From Acidobacteriota bacterium (lineage in GTDB: Bacteria > Acidobacteriota > Terriglobia > Bryobacterales > Bryobacteraceae), in NCBI GenBank assembly GCA_003223065.1, contig QHXU01000412.1, positions 1 to 5,192 of the forward strand: a stretch of 5,192 nt of DNA, in the 5' to 3' direction. Made by a program: the position numbers and the translations under genes. Below are positions 1 through 4,874 of the stretch, one piece after another; within the stretch, counting starts at the first letter, position 1, and every line of letters starts with the position of its first letter. The notes below the pieces were generated by a model. It did no database searches. It was not told where the DNA came from and saw nothing but the letters and a program-made list of their open reading frames with translations.

Positions 1-689
1 GGTTCTGATGGTCACAGATCAACCCTACGGACTTTCGTACGATCCTAGGTGGCGCGAGGAGGCCGACCTCGGCAATCAACGTCAAACCGGCAAAGTCGCC
101 AACGACGATCGAGTGGATTGGACGGAAGCGTACCGTCATTTCCCGGGCAAGGTCGCATACCTGTGGCACGCCGGCGTCCACACCGCCGAAGTCCGCTGGA
201 CTCGGAGCTGCGGGATTCATCATCCGCGCCCAGATCATCTGGGCTAAGCAGCATTTCGCGATCGGGCGGGGCGATTATCACTGGCAGCATGAGCCCTGCT
301 GGTACGCCGTGCGCGAGAGCAAAAGCTCGAACTGGTCCGGTGATCGAAAGCAATCCACGTTGTGGGAAGTTCCCAACCTCAATCCCTTTGGAGGTAATCG
401 GGATGAGGAAGCCACAGGACACGGCACACAGAAACCGCTGGAGCTGATGCGCCGGCCGATTCTCAATAACTCGCGCGCAGGCGAAATCGTATACGACCCC
501 TTTCTCGGTTCCGGAACAACGCTCATCGCCGCTGAGCTCACCGAGCGGGTCTGTTTTGCGATCGACGTTGATCCGCACTACGTCGATATGGCGGTGAAGC
601 GCTGGCAAAAGGGGTCCGGCAAACAGGCGATTCTTGATCGCGATGGCAGGACGTTCGACGACATTGCGGCAAACGGGCGGGAGAAATAG
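1..689 (+). pseudogene. Beta-class DNA methyltransferase (N4/N6), prophage type, 5' partial and frameshifted
   Basis: This enzyme class transfers a methyl group from S-adenosylmethionine to the exocyclic amine of adenine or cytosine in DNA. The reading starts before the window edge. The first piece (frame from base 2) carries motif IV as TDQPYG at bases 14-31, where DPPY is normal, then a VAYLWHAGVHTAEV stretch ending near 193. From about 195 the homology continues in another frame: AGLGAAGFIIRAQIIWAK, a DYHWQHEPCWYAV block, GHGTQKP, and motif I as DPFLGSGT (about 496-519), then IDVDPHYVDMAVKRW, stopping at 687-689. Motif IV before motif I is the beta-class order. The break sits at 193-195; relative to typical relatives it fits loss of two bases (or gain of one). 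Family recognition is from memory of phage and prophage methylases. With a split frame and an altered catalytic loop it is probably inactive, although a sequencing error cannot be excluded for the indel. Confidence 0.85.
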
Positions 690-691
690 TC

Positions 692-1108
692 ATGGCCCGT
701 CCACCATTCAAACCCACAGACGAACAGCGCAATCTGGTCAAAGAACTTGCGGCGGTGGGCGCGCCGCATAAACTAATTGCTCGGAAATTGGGAATCCGTT
801 CACCCAAGACGCTTCGAAAGCATTTTCGTGACGAACTGGATCTCGGCAGTATGGAGGTGAACGCGCACGTAGCCAAGTACCTGTACCAGAGTGCCAAGGC
901 CGGCAACGTTGAAGCTCAAAAGTCCTGGCTTCGAAGTCGCGCGGGCTGGGGCACGCACACGCGCCACCCGACCACGGATCGCCCGCCCTTCATCGTCGCC
1001 CACGAAGAACCGAACGAACCGTGCTGCCACGAAAACCCCGATGAGATCCTCCCACGAATCACCTCCAGCTCCGTCAGGCAAATTCTGTACGCTCGCCGTG
1101 ATCTGTAA
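692..1108 (+). CDS. Small helix-turn-helix phage protein, terminase-small-subunit-like
   Basis: A 138-residue protein starting two bases after the methyltransferase stop, with a GGGAG ribosome site at 679-683 and 8-base spacing. The first 90 residues resemble small DNA-binding proteins encoded next to phage methylases and terminases: MARPPFKPTDEQRNLVKELA, then GAPHKLIARKLGI (about residues 24-36) and SPKTLRKHF (about 38-46), forming a helix-turn-helix, then ELDLGSMEVNAHVAKYLY and a short KAGNVEAQKSWLRSRAGW helix pair. In relatives the chain usually ends soon after the RAGW block. Here about 50 further residues follow, rich in Pro, His and Cys (EEPNEPCCHENPDE), which I do not recognise; this may be a natural tail or the result of an old rearrangement. 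No large terminase follows: convergent genes begin within 80 bases. Role as a packaging or DNA-recognition protein is inferred from family resemblance only. Confidence 0.72.
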   Translation: MARPPFKPTDEQRNLVKELAAVGAPHKLIARKLGIRSPKTLRKHFRDELDLGSMEVNAHVAKYLYQSAKAGNVEAQKSWLRSRAGWGTHTRHPTTDRPPFIVAHEEPNEPCCHENPDEILPRITSSSVRQILYARRDL

Positions 1109-1173
1109 TTGCCAATGCATCTCGCGCGTTCGGACTTTCAGAAACTTGTGAGAATATCTTTGGCTTCACGGCG
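1094..1173. repeat. 8-bp inverted repeat spanning the convergent gap
   Basis: CGCCGTGA at 1094-1101 is matched by its exact reverse complement TCACGGCG at 1166-1173. The pair brackets the gap between the HTH gene and the convergent VOC gene. The 64-base loop is long and no T-run follows on either strand, so this is not a classic terminator and may be chance. Confidence 0.25.
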
Positions 1174-1184
1174 CTAAACAACCC

Positions 1185-1697
1185 TCAGGGCAATTTCTCT
1201 TTCTCGGATGCCCGAGAGCTTGCTTTATCCTGCTTTTCGAGAATCGCCGACCACCGATCCGCGCGTTGTTGGCCGGTCGTCTCCTCGATCCGAGACGCGA
1301 TTGTCCAAACATGCCCGGCTGGGTCCATGACCCAGCCCGTCCGGTCGCCCCAGAACTGGTCTCTTGCCTCGACGAGGACCTTGGCGCCTCCCGCAACTGC
1401 GCGTTCGATCGCGGCGTCGACGTCCTCGACGTACACGAAGATCACCACCGGGGAGCTGCCGTCGGGCACCGGAGGGCGGCTCGCGAACCCCGGCCACTCC
1501 GCCTCGATCATGATCATCGCCGGACCGATCGTCAGCAGCGCGTGAGCCGCCTTCCCGTCCGGACCTGGGCGGCAATTCAGTTCGACAGCGCCAAAGACGG
1601 CCTTGCAAAATTCCATTTCTGCGCGGACGTCATGGCAATACAGGCGCGGCATCACGACCGACGAATTTTCTGGTATGCCCTTGGTTCCGTTGCTCAT
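1185..1697 (-). CDS. VOC (glyoxalase/PhnB-like) family protein
   Basis: A 170-residue intact protein of the vicinal oxygen chelate superfamily, cytoplasmic and normally dimeric. Members are metal-dependent isomerases, dioxygenases or resistance proteins, and the PhnB-like branch seen here has no agreed substrate. Visible blocks: MPRLYCHDVRAEMEFCKAVFGA (residues 16-37), HALLTIGPAMIMIEAEWPG (52-70), SPVVIFVYVEDVDAAIERAV (82-101) with AGGAKV, and FWGDRTGWVMDPAGHVWTIA (115-134), the usual beta-alpha-beta-beta-beta order of two VOC modules. The start is supported by AGGGAG at 1705-1710 with 7-base spacing to the ATG. After RWSAIL the last 17 residues are a charged, low-complexity tail. It lies 82 bases downstream of a broken AraC regulator on the same strand, a pairing I recall from acidobacterial and related genomes, so the two probably formed an operon. 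Confidence 0.9.
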   Translation of the reverse strand: MSNGTKGIPENSSVVMPRLYCHDVRAEMEFCKAVFGAVELNCRPGPDGKAAHALLTIGPAMIMIEAEWPGFASRPPVPDGSSPVVIFVYVEDVDAAIERAVAGGAKVLVEARDQFWGDRTGWVMDPAGHVWTIASRIEETTGQQRADRWSAILEKQDKASSRASEKEKLP

Positions 1698-1779
1698 ACT
1701 TCTACTCCCTACTTAAGGGTAAGAAGATGCGACGGTTTGGGTCTTGTAAAAATGGGAAATCTTGCCCGGACGCCCCGCC

Positions 1780-2548
1780 TTACGAGGTCCGGACGTGGTA
1801 GCGGTGGGGGTGCGCGGCGGCCAGGTACCGGCCGGGCGAGAGGCCCGAAAACTCCTGAAACTCATGTGCCATATGGGCTTGATCGAAATACCAGCGCAAC
1901 ATCCGCCCAGTCGATTTCCCCGCCGCCATTTGTGCGCTCTACGATCTGCAGGAACCGTTCCAGCCGGCAAAACAGCTTTGGCGTCGTTCCGACCTGTTCG
2001 CTGAAGAGCTGGCTGAAGCGCCTGCGGCTGAGGCCTGATTCCCGGGCGAGATCGATAACGCTTTGAATATGCGCCACGCGCCGCAACTTTTCCAGTGCAT
2101 GGGCCACAGCCGGATGCAGTTCGAGGCGGCCTTTTCCTGCATGCTCGCTGGCGCTGAGCAGACCGCTCTCCAGAATCCGGAACTGCCGTTCGGAAGTGCC
2201 CGCTTCCAGCAGCCTATTCCGCAATTGCGCAGCGCGTGCGCCCCATACGTCGTCAAGCGGTACGATGCTGTTCAGGAAATCATCTGCGGCCGCACCGAAC
2301 AATCCCCGTGCGCCGCCGGGCCGAAAGACGATTCCGATCATGGGGGGAATCGAGGCTGTTTCGACGACCGTGTGATGCGACTGCAAGCCACAAACGTGCC
2401 CCTGACCCGAGGCCAGGTTGATCATCATCTGCAATCTTCCATTCGGGAGAACGGTTTCCCGATGCGCACCACTTTCCTGTCCGTCGTAGCGCCATATCAC
2501 CTCGATACGCGAGGCTAGCGGTGGTGCGGGGCGACTGGAAACAAGCAT
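1780..2548 (-). pseudogene. AraC-family transcriptional regulator, frameshifted in the second helix-turn-helix
   Basis: An N-terminal sensing domain of the type annotated DUF6597 (ETVLPNGRLQMMINL at residues 31-45; IGIVFRPGGARGLFG at 71-85; VPLDDVWG at 96-103) is followed by an AraC DNA-binding domain. The first HTH is intact (IQSVIDLARESGLSRRRFSQ, residues 161-180), as is the VGTTPKLFCRLERF linker helix. The reading frame goes on to EIDWADVALV and then leaves homology, stopping at 1862. One frame over, directly after base 1891, the expected second-HTH ending is present: YFDQAHMAHEFQEFSGLSPG, stopping at 1780-1782. Family members normally have about three residues (such as ACG) between DVAL and YFDQ, so an 8-base deletion explains both the missing residues and the shift. 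Full length would be about 258 residues. AraC proteins need both HTHs to bind properly, so the product is probably inactive. An AGAAGGA directly touches the ATG at 2546-2548, which is unusually close for a ribosome site. It lies upstream of the VOC gene, its likely partner. Confidence 0.85.
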
Positions 2549-2572
2549 TCCTTCTCTATCACAATACCCGTT

Positions 2573-2850
2573 TCACCGAGAAGCAAGTGGCAAGAGGCGG
2601 CGGCACCTGGGTGCTGAAGAGGTTGTCCAGGACAACTGGGAGCTTTCCGGAGTCACGCATCTGTTCGAGCAGATGGCGGCAGAGTTGCAGCTTTTCCGTG
2701 CGGAAGCGGTTCTTCCACTCAAAACTGACGCATCCGTTTTCGAGAGTGCGAAGTCGATGGTTTGGAGATGACCACACGGTGGGTGTAGCGAGCCAGATAC
2801 TTGAGTACGCGCTGAGGTTCGCCGAAGGGAGGCTTGATGTGAACCAACGA
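2573..2850 (-). mobile_element. IS91-family transposase remnant (C-terminal part, multiple frames)
   Basis: Read on the minus strand from about 2850, one frame gives LVHIKPPFGEPQRVLKYL and ARYTHRVVIS, the hallmark block of IS91-family (Y2/HUH rolling-circle) transposases, which act on single-stranded DNA. At 2761-2763 (a T run on the + strand, one base too long) the frame slips and the match continues as SNHRLRTLENGCVSFEWKNR. Further down only fragments remain (TLPPS, later CRRLLPLA in a third frame), ending at a stop at 2573-2575. The catalytic N-terminal part with the HUH and tyrosine motifs is absent, as are recognisable element ends. This is a dead fragment of roughly the last quarter of a transposase. 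It supplies the sequence immediately upstream of the AraC gene and abuts a membrane-protein remnant on its other side. Confidence 0.75.
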
Positions 2851-3098
2851 TCATCGCTGCATAACTCCCGTTGGAAATGAAAACGGCAGCGATCCACAGA
2901 AGCTTAAACACCGGCGATAGATTTTCCGCCATCGGATGCCACAGCCATGCCGCCGGCGCGGGACCATCCGTCGATCAGGTCCCAATCATCGTGGAACCAG
3001 TACAGACGTTTGAATTGCTTCCAGTAGAGAAGAAGTGGAAGCAAGCAGAAAATCGCGGCGAAGAAAGGGATTTTCCGTCGCAGACGCTAGTCTACCAT
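2849..3098 (-). pseudogene. N-terminal remnant of a polytopic membrane protein, GT-C glycosyltransferase-like
   Basis: From ATG 3096-3098 the frame reads MVD, then TAG at 3087-3089, then RLRRKIPFFAAIFCLLPLLL and YWKQFKRLYWFHDDWDLIDG. The TAG is one change from CAG (Gln). After WSRAG (about 2940-2950) one extra base shifts the frame; the next frame continues with AWLWHPMAENLSPVFKLLW and IAAVFISNGSYAAMI, ending at the transposase remnant near 2850. The pattern is a basic N-terminus, a hydrophobic segment, an acidic DDWD in the first loop, WHP-AEN-PVFKLLW and a second hydrophobic segment. This resembles the start of membrane glycosyltransferases of the GT-C type (GT39/83-like), where an acidic residue in the first outer loop is catalytic. 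The assignment is inferred from the pattern. Only about 83 residues remain of what would be several hundred. No good ribosome site precedes the ATG. Confidence 0.62.
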
Positions 3099-3130
3099 CG
3101 GCCGTTCTCGCGAGTGAGGTTTATACCAGG

Positions 3131-3403
3131 TCAACCTTGAGCTACCGACCAGAACCCCTGATCAACCTTGTCAGCCAAGCCAGGAAGGGAATGTTCAATT
3201 GACTTTCGTGGGCAGACGACTCGCCTGTGGTGTTTTGCTTCGGGACTTGAGCAATCAGTCATGGCAACGCCGGCCCGGTCCTCACCTTCTATCACTGCCC
3301 CTTCTGAGAGGACAAGATCATCAAGATTTCGGAACCGTTTCTTCAATAGGTATCTACGATTGATTTCTCTGATCCACACGGCGAGCGCTCTCTTCAGGCT
3401 CAT
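3131..3403 (-). CDS. Weak candidate: unrecognised 90-residue ORF
   Basis: ATG at 3401-3403 overlaps the stop of a shorter upstream ORF as ATGA, the arrangement seen in translationally coupled genes. The product is basic at its start (MSLKRALAVWIREINRRYLL, KKRFRNLDDLVLSEG), then mixed, with a His/Arg-rich KHHRR patch. There is no membrane segment and no motif I recognise. It lies downstream of the RRM gene on the same strand. It could be a chance reading, because the same bases are also open on the + strand. I record it as the only same-strand candidate in an otherwise gene-free stretch (3099-3557). Confidence 0.2.
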   Translation of the reverse strand: MSLKRALAVWIREINRRYLLKKRFRNLDDLVLSEGAVIEGEDRAGVAMTDCSSPEAKHHRRVVCPRKSIEHSLPGLADKVDQGFWSVAQG

Positions 3404-3540
3404 CTTCGAGGCTCCTGAAGGCGAAACGTCAGTACGTCGACCCGAATCGCCAGAACTGTTTTGTCCGCGTCGATTTCTATCGCCATTCCAGCCTCGAACT
3501 TCTCGACGACGGTTGAAATGTGGCGTCTTGCGAATGCCAC
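3400..3540 (-). CDS. Weak candidate: unrecognised 46-residue ORF with GTG start
   Basis: Reading from GTG at 3538-3540 gives a 46-residue product, MAFARRHISTVVEKFEAGMA then IEIDADKTVLAIRVDVLTFRL, ending at TGA 3400-3402, which overlaps the next ORF's ATG. An internal ATG at 3484-3486 could start a 28-residue version. An AGAAGG lies just before the GTG, but almost touching it. The alternation of hydrophobic and acidic residues looks protein-like (two possible beta strands), but I know no relative. It begins 17 bases after the RRM stop, so it could be co-transcribed or be decayed sequence. Confidence 0.18.
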   Translation of the reverse strand: MAFARRHISTVVEKFEAGMAIEIDADKTVLAIRVDVLTFRLQEPRR

Positions 3541-3557
3541 GCCTTCTATCGGGAGTC

Positions 3558-3854
3558 TTAGTACCGCTTGCGGCGTTGACCAGCGAAACCGCCACCGCTG
3601 CCACGTTCAGCTTTCGGACGGGCTTCGTTCACGTTCAACGCCCTGCCGTCGATTTCCTTGCCATTGAGTCCGGCAATCGCACGATCCGCTTCAGCATCGT
3701 TGCTCATTTCGACGAATCCAAATCCTCTGGCTTGCCCCGTGTCCCGGTCGGTGATGAGGTTCACACGCTCCACGCTGCCATATGCCTGAAACAGGGATCG
3801 AACCGTATCTTCAGTGGTTCGAAAGCTGAGGTTTCCTACAAAAATGTTTTTCAT
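3558..3854 (-). CDS. Small RNA-binding protein with one RRM domain
   Basis: A 98-residue bacterial RNA-recognition-motif protein that would bind single-stranded RNA in the cytoplasm. RNP2 is IFVGNL (residues 4-9) and RNP1 is RGFGFVEM (residues 43-50), with the aromatic residues that stack on RNA bases. The fold order is complete: MKNIFVGNLSFRTTEDTVRS, LFQAYGSVERVNLITDRDTG, then the RNP1 strand, DAEADRAIAGLNGKEIDGRA and LNVNEARP. The C-terminal tail (AERGSGGGFAGQRRKRY) is a short Gly/Arg stretch. Many relatives have a longer glycine-rich tail. The start is supported by AAGGAA at 3861-3866 with 6-base spacing. It appears monocistronic or leads only weak mini-ORFs. In cyanobacteria such proteins are cold-induced; whether that holds here cannot be read from the sequence. 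The gene is intact, unlike several neighbours. Confidence 0.93.
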   Translation of the reverse strand: MKNIFVGNLSFRTTEDTVRSLFQAYGSVERVNLITDRDTGQARGFGFVEMSNDAEADRAIAGLNGKEIDGRALNVNEARPKAERGSGGGFAGQRRKRY

Positions 3855-4080
3855 TGAAAGTTCCTTGGAGTTACAGAGTGAATCTGGGCAGGATCGGACG
3901 CGGGCTGTTAGACCGGACGATTCGAAAGAGCCAAAATCAGCAAACTGTCAAGCTCATTATGGCACAGGCTCGATGCGAAACTGGAAATCGAGAAGGCGCA
4001 GGGGCGTGATCGCGGGCCGGAGATCTTGACGCCTTGGAAACCATTCTCCGCTTTCGCTTCTCCCCTACTTCTGAACTCGG

Positions 4081-4112
4081 GCGTCTCCTCGGCGGCAATG
4101 AGGAGGTGACGC
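4081..4112. repeat. Bulged 10-bp hairpin
   Basis: GCGT (4081-4084) pairs with ACGC (4109-4112) and CTCCTC (4085-4090) pairs with GAGGAG (4100-4105), leaving a 3-base bulge (4106-4108) and a 9-base loop. No T-run follows on either strand, so it is not a typical intrinsic terminator. It sits mid-way in the gene-free stretch, and a role in RNA structure is speculative. Confidence 0.35.
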
Positions 4113-4243
4113 ACCGCCGCCTGGTCTGTGACGGGTTGAGATCGCCGGACACGGCTTGATGATCTGGTAGCGCCATCCCACCATGCTCAGCCTAGGATCA
4201 GTAGCAGGTAGATTAGGGAGGCTCATTTTGGTGAGTCCGCAAC

Positions 4244-4287
4244 CTACACTCCGCTCAGACTGAACCGGCGTCGTGAACCGAGTGTAG
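4244..4287. repeat. 8-bp inverted repeat with internal TGAACC direct repeats
   Basis: CTACACTC (4244-4251) and GAGTGTAG (4280-4287) are perfect reverse complements 28 bases apart. Within the loop, TGAACC occurs at 4261-4266 and again at 4274-4279. It lies about 40 bases upstream of the TATAAT of the small + strand gene, a position compatible with a regulator site, but it could be chance. Confidence 0.3.
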
Positions 4288-4328
4288 TCCACACAGAAAA
4301 TAGCGCACCATCCAAGCAACTCCTACCC

Positions 4329-4334
4329 TATAAT
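4329..4334 (+). promoter_or_regulatory. -10 box of the small Cys/His gene
   Basis: A perfect TATAAT lies 24 bases before the favoured ATG (4359). The position about 17 bases upstream reads CACCAT, a poor -35, so the promoter may be weak or need an activator. Transcription would start near 4341, giving a leader of about 18 bases that holds the ribosome site. Confidence 0.4.
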
Positions 4335-4341
4335 TCCCTTT

Positions 4342-4349
4342 AGGCGGGG
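4342..4349 (+). promoter_or_regulatory. Ribosome site deciding the start at 4359
   Basis: AGGCGGGG directly touches the ATG at 4350, which is too close for normal initiation, but is 9 bases from the in-frame ATG at 4359. I therefore prefer 4359. Confidence 0.4.
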
Positions 4350-4358
4350 ATGTTGGGA

Positions 4359-4565
4359 ATGGCTGATCGTAACGGGCCAGCCGCGAAAAAACTTCGGCCC
4401 ATTGTTGACGTCAAGGGGCACATTACCCATTGGTGTTGCTCTCAGTGCTTCTGGACTACGCCAATCCGTCCTGAGTTCACCGGTATGGCTCCTTCAAAAG
4501 CCGTCGTAACGGCCTTCGAGCAACACAATTGCAATAGTCATCGAGAAGCGAAGCAGGCGAGTTAG
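4359..4565 (+). CDS. Small Cys/His protein, probable zinc-binding
   Basis: A 68-residue protein (71 if the in-frame ATG at 4350 is used). The sequence holds HWCCSQCFW at residues 24-32 and AFEQHNC at 52-58. The CxxC (27-30) paired with HxC (56-58) about 25 residues later makes a plausible four-ligand zinc site, with Cys26 as a spare. The segment between (TTPIRPEFTGMAPSKAVVTA) would form the connecting loop and a helix. I recall similar tiny proteins with a W-x-C-S-x-C-x-W then H-x-C layout in acidobacterial genomes, with no known function. The preceding VKGHITHW strand resembles the start of a zinc-ribbon knuckle. It is flanked by a gene-free stretch upstream and a convergent 50-residue candidate downstream, so there is no operon partner. 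Zinc binding is inferred from ligand spacing only. Confidence 0.7.
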   Translation: MADRNGPAAKKLRPIVDVKGHITHWCCSQCFWTTPIRPEFTGMAPSKAVVTAFEQHNCNSHREAKQAS

Positions 4566-4574
4566 AACTCCTAG

Positions 4575-4727
4575 TCAAAGGAGCCCATCTCCCGAAATCG
4601 CGATCTCCGGACAAGCACCAGTCGCTCTCCTCCGCAGCGCCAAGCCAAGTGCCATCAGCTCAACTTTCCAACCGGGCTGTGCCGCCATCCACGCTTCAAG
4701 CCGCTGTAGTTCATGCGAGTCGTTCAC
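4575..4727 (-). CDS. Candidate 50-residue protein with GTG start
   Basis: The minus strand from GTG 4725-4727 reads MNDSHELQRLEAWMAAQPGW, KVELMALGLALRRRATGACP and EIAISGDGLL, ending at TGA 4575-4577. A strong purine-rich ribosome site (GGAAGGGGG, complement of 4735-4743) sits 7 bases from the GTG, and an in-frame stop (TGA) just upstream fixes the start region. The composition is protein-like: an amphipathic first helix (ELQRLEAWMAAQ), then a second (VELMALGLALRRR), with GC-rich third codon positions. I do not recognise a family. It faces the small Cys/His gene with only 9 bases between the stops. A GTG start and short length would make it easy to miss. Confidence 0.5.
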   Translation of the reverse strand: MNDSHELQRLEAWMAAQPGWKVELMALGLALRRRATGACPEIAISGDGLL

Positions 4728-4734
4728 GGTCCAG

Positions 4735-4743
4735 CCCCCTTCC
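4735..4743 (-). promoter_or_regulatory. Ribosome site supporting the GTG start at 4727
   Basis: The minus strand reads GGAAGGGGG, followed by 7 bases and then GTG. It is the main reason for proposing the 50-residue gene. Confidence 0.4.
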
Positions 4744-4750
4744 GGCTGTC

Positions 4751-4779
4751 AGTCTAGTAGAGTTTTCAACCGATCACAA
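4751..4779 (-). promoter_or_regulatory. Candidate sigma70-type promoter for the 50-residue gene
   Basis: On the minus strand TTGTGA (4774-4779) and TAGACT (4751-4756) are separated by exactly 17 bases, each matching 4 of 6 consensus positions. Transcription would begin just ahead of the GGAAGGGGG ribosome site. Confidence 0.3.
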
Positions 4780-4836
4780 TGGCGCTCGGCGGAGCTGTCG
4801 TTAGCAAACCGCGGTCTGACCGCCACTGACATCAGC

Positions 4837-4852
4837 GGCGGGATCGGCCGCC
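4837..4852 (-). terminator. Weak GC-rich hairpin after the Ig-like gene
   Basis: GGCGG and CCGCC pair around a 6-base loop, about 22 bases past the stop of the Ig-like protein. A second small hairpin (GCGGT/ACCGC, 4811-4823) follows. Neither has a T-run, so termination is only a possibility. Confidence 0.2.
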
Positions 4853-4874
4853 ACGGCGCCACAGCCGTAGGACG

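Larger units (their letters stand above)
3855..4358. other. About 500-base stretch without a recognisable gene; holds the RRM leader
   Basis: Between the divergent RRM gene (- strand) and the small Cys/His gene (+ strand) no protein family is visible. Open frames on the minus strand (for example one giving MALPDHQAVSGDLNPSQTRR) have compositions that do not persuade me. For the RRM gene, a perfect TTGACA lies on the minus strand (3946-3951) but lacks a matching -10 at 16-19 bases. A weaker pair, TTGGCT and TCTAAC with 16-base spacing, lies closer to the gene. Two inverted repeats in this stretch are listed separately. Confidence 0.5.

Noticed and set aside
45..608. Long minus-strand frame opposite the methyltransferase
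   Set aside because: The + strand carries unmistakable methyltransferase motifs across both halves; the antisense reading has no motif.
1713..1970. Minus-strand 85-residue frame over the end of the AraC gene
   Set aside because: It is the third frame; the broken AraC domain explains the other two frames on the same bases.
1266..2066. Long + strand open frame (266 residues) opposite the VOC and AraC genes
   Set aside because: It is rich in Arg, His and Asp in a pattern typical of antisense readings of GC-rich genes, and the minus strand has clear families over the same bases.
2521..2880. + strand 119-residue frame opposite the IS91 remnant
   Set aside because: The minus strand gives the IS91 hallmark blocks; this frame is their shadow.
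3168..3857. Long + strand open frame (229 residues) across the RRM gene
   Set aside because: Its second half is the exact antisense of the RRM domain with its good ribosome site; the first half has no recognisable features.
4065..4319. Minus-strand 84-residue frame in the gene-free stretch
   Set aside because: No ribosome site, no motif, and a composition (many Arg, Pro, Cys, His) typical of chance readings.
4568..4583. CTCCT/AGGAG hairpin between the convergent small genes as a shared terminator
   Set aside because: Only a 5-bp stem, no T-run on either side, and it overlaps the end of the candidate 50-residue gene.
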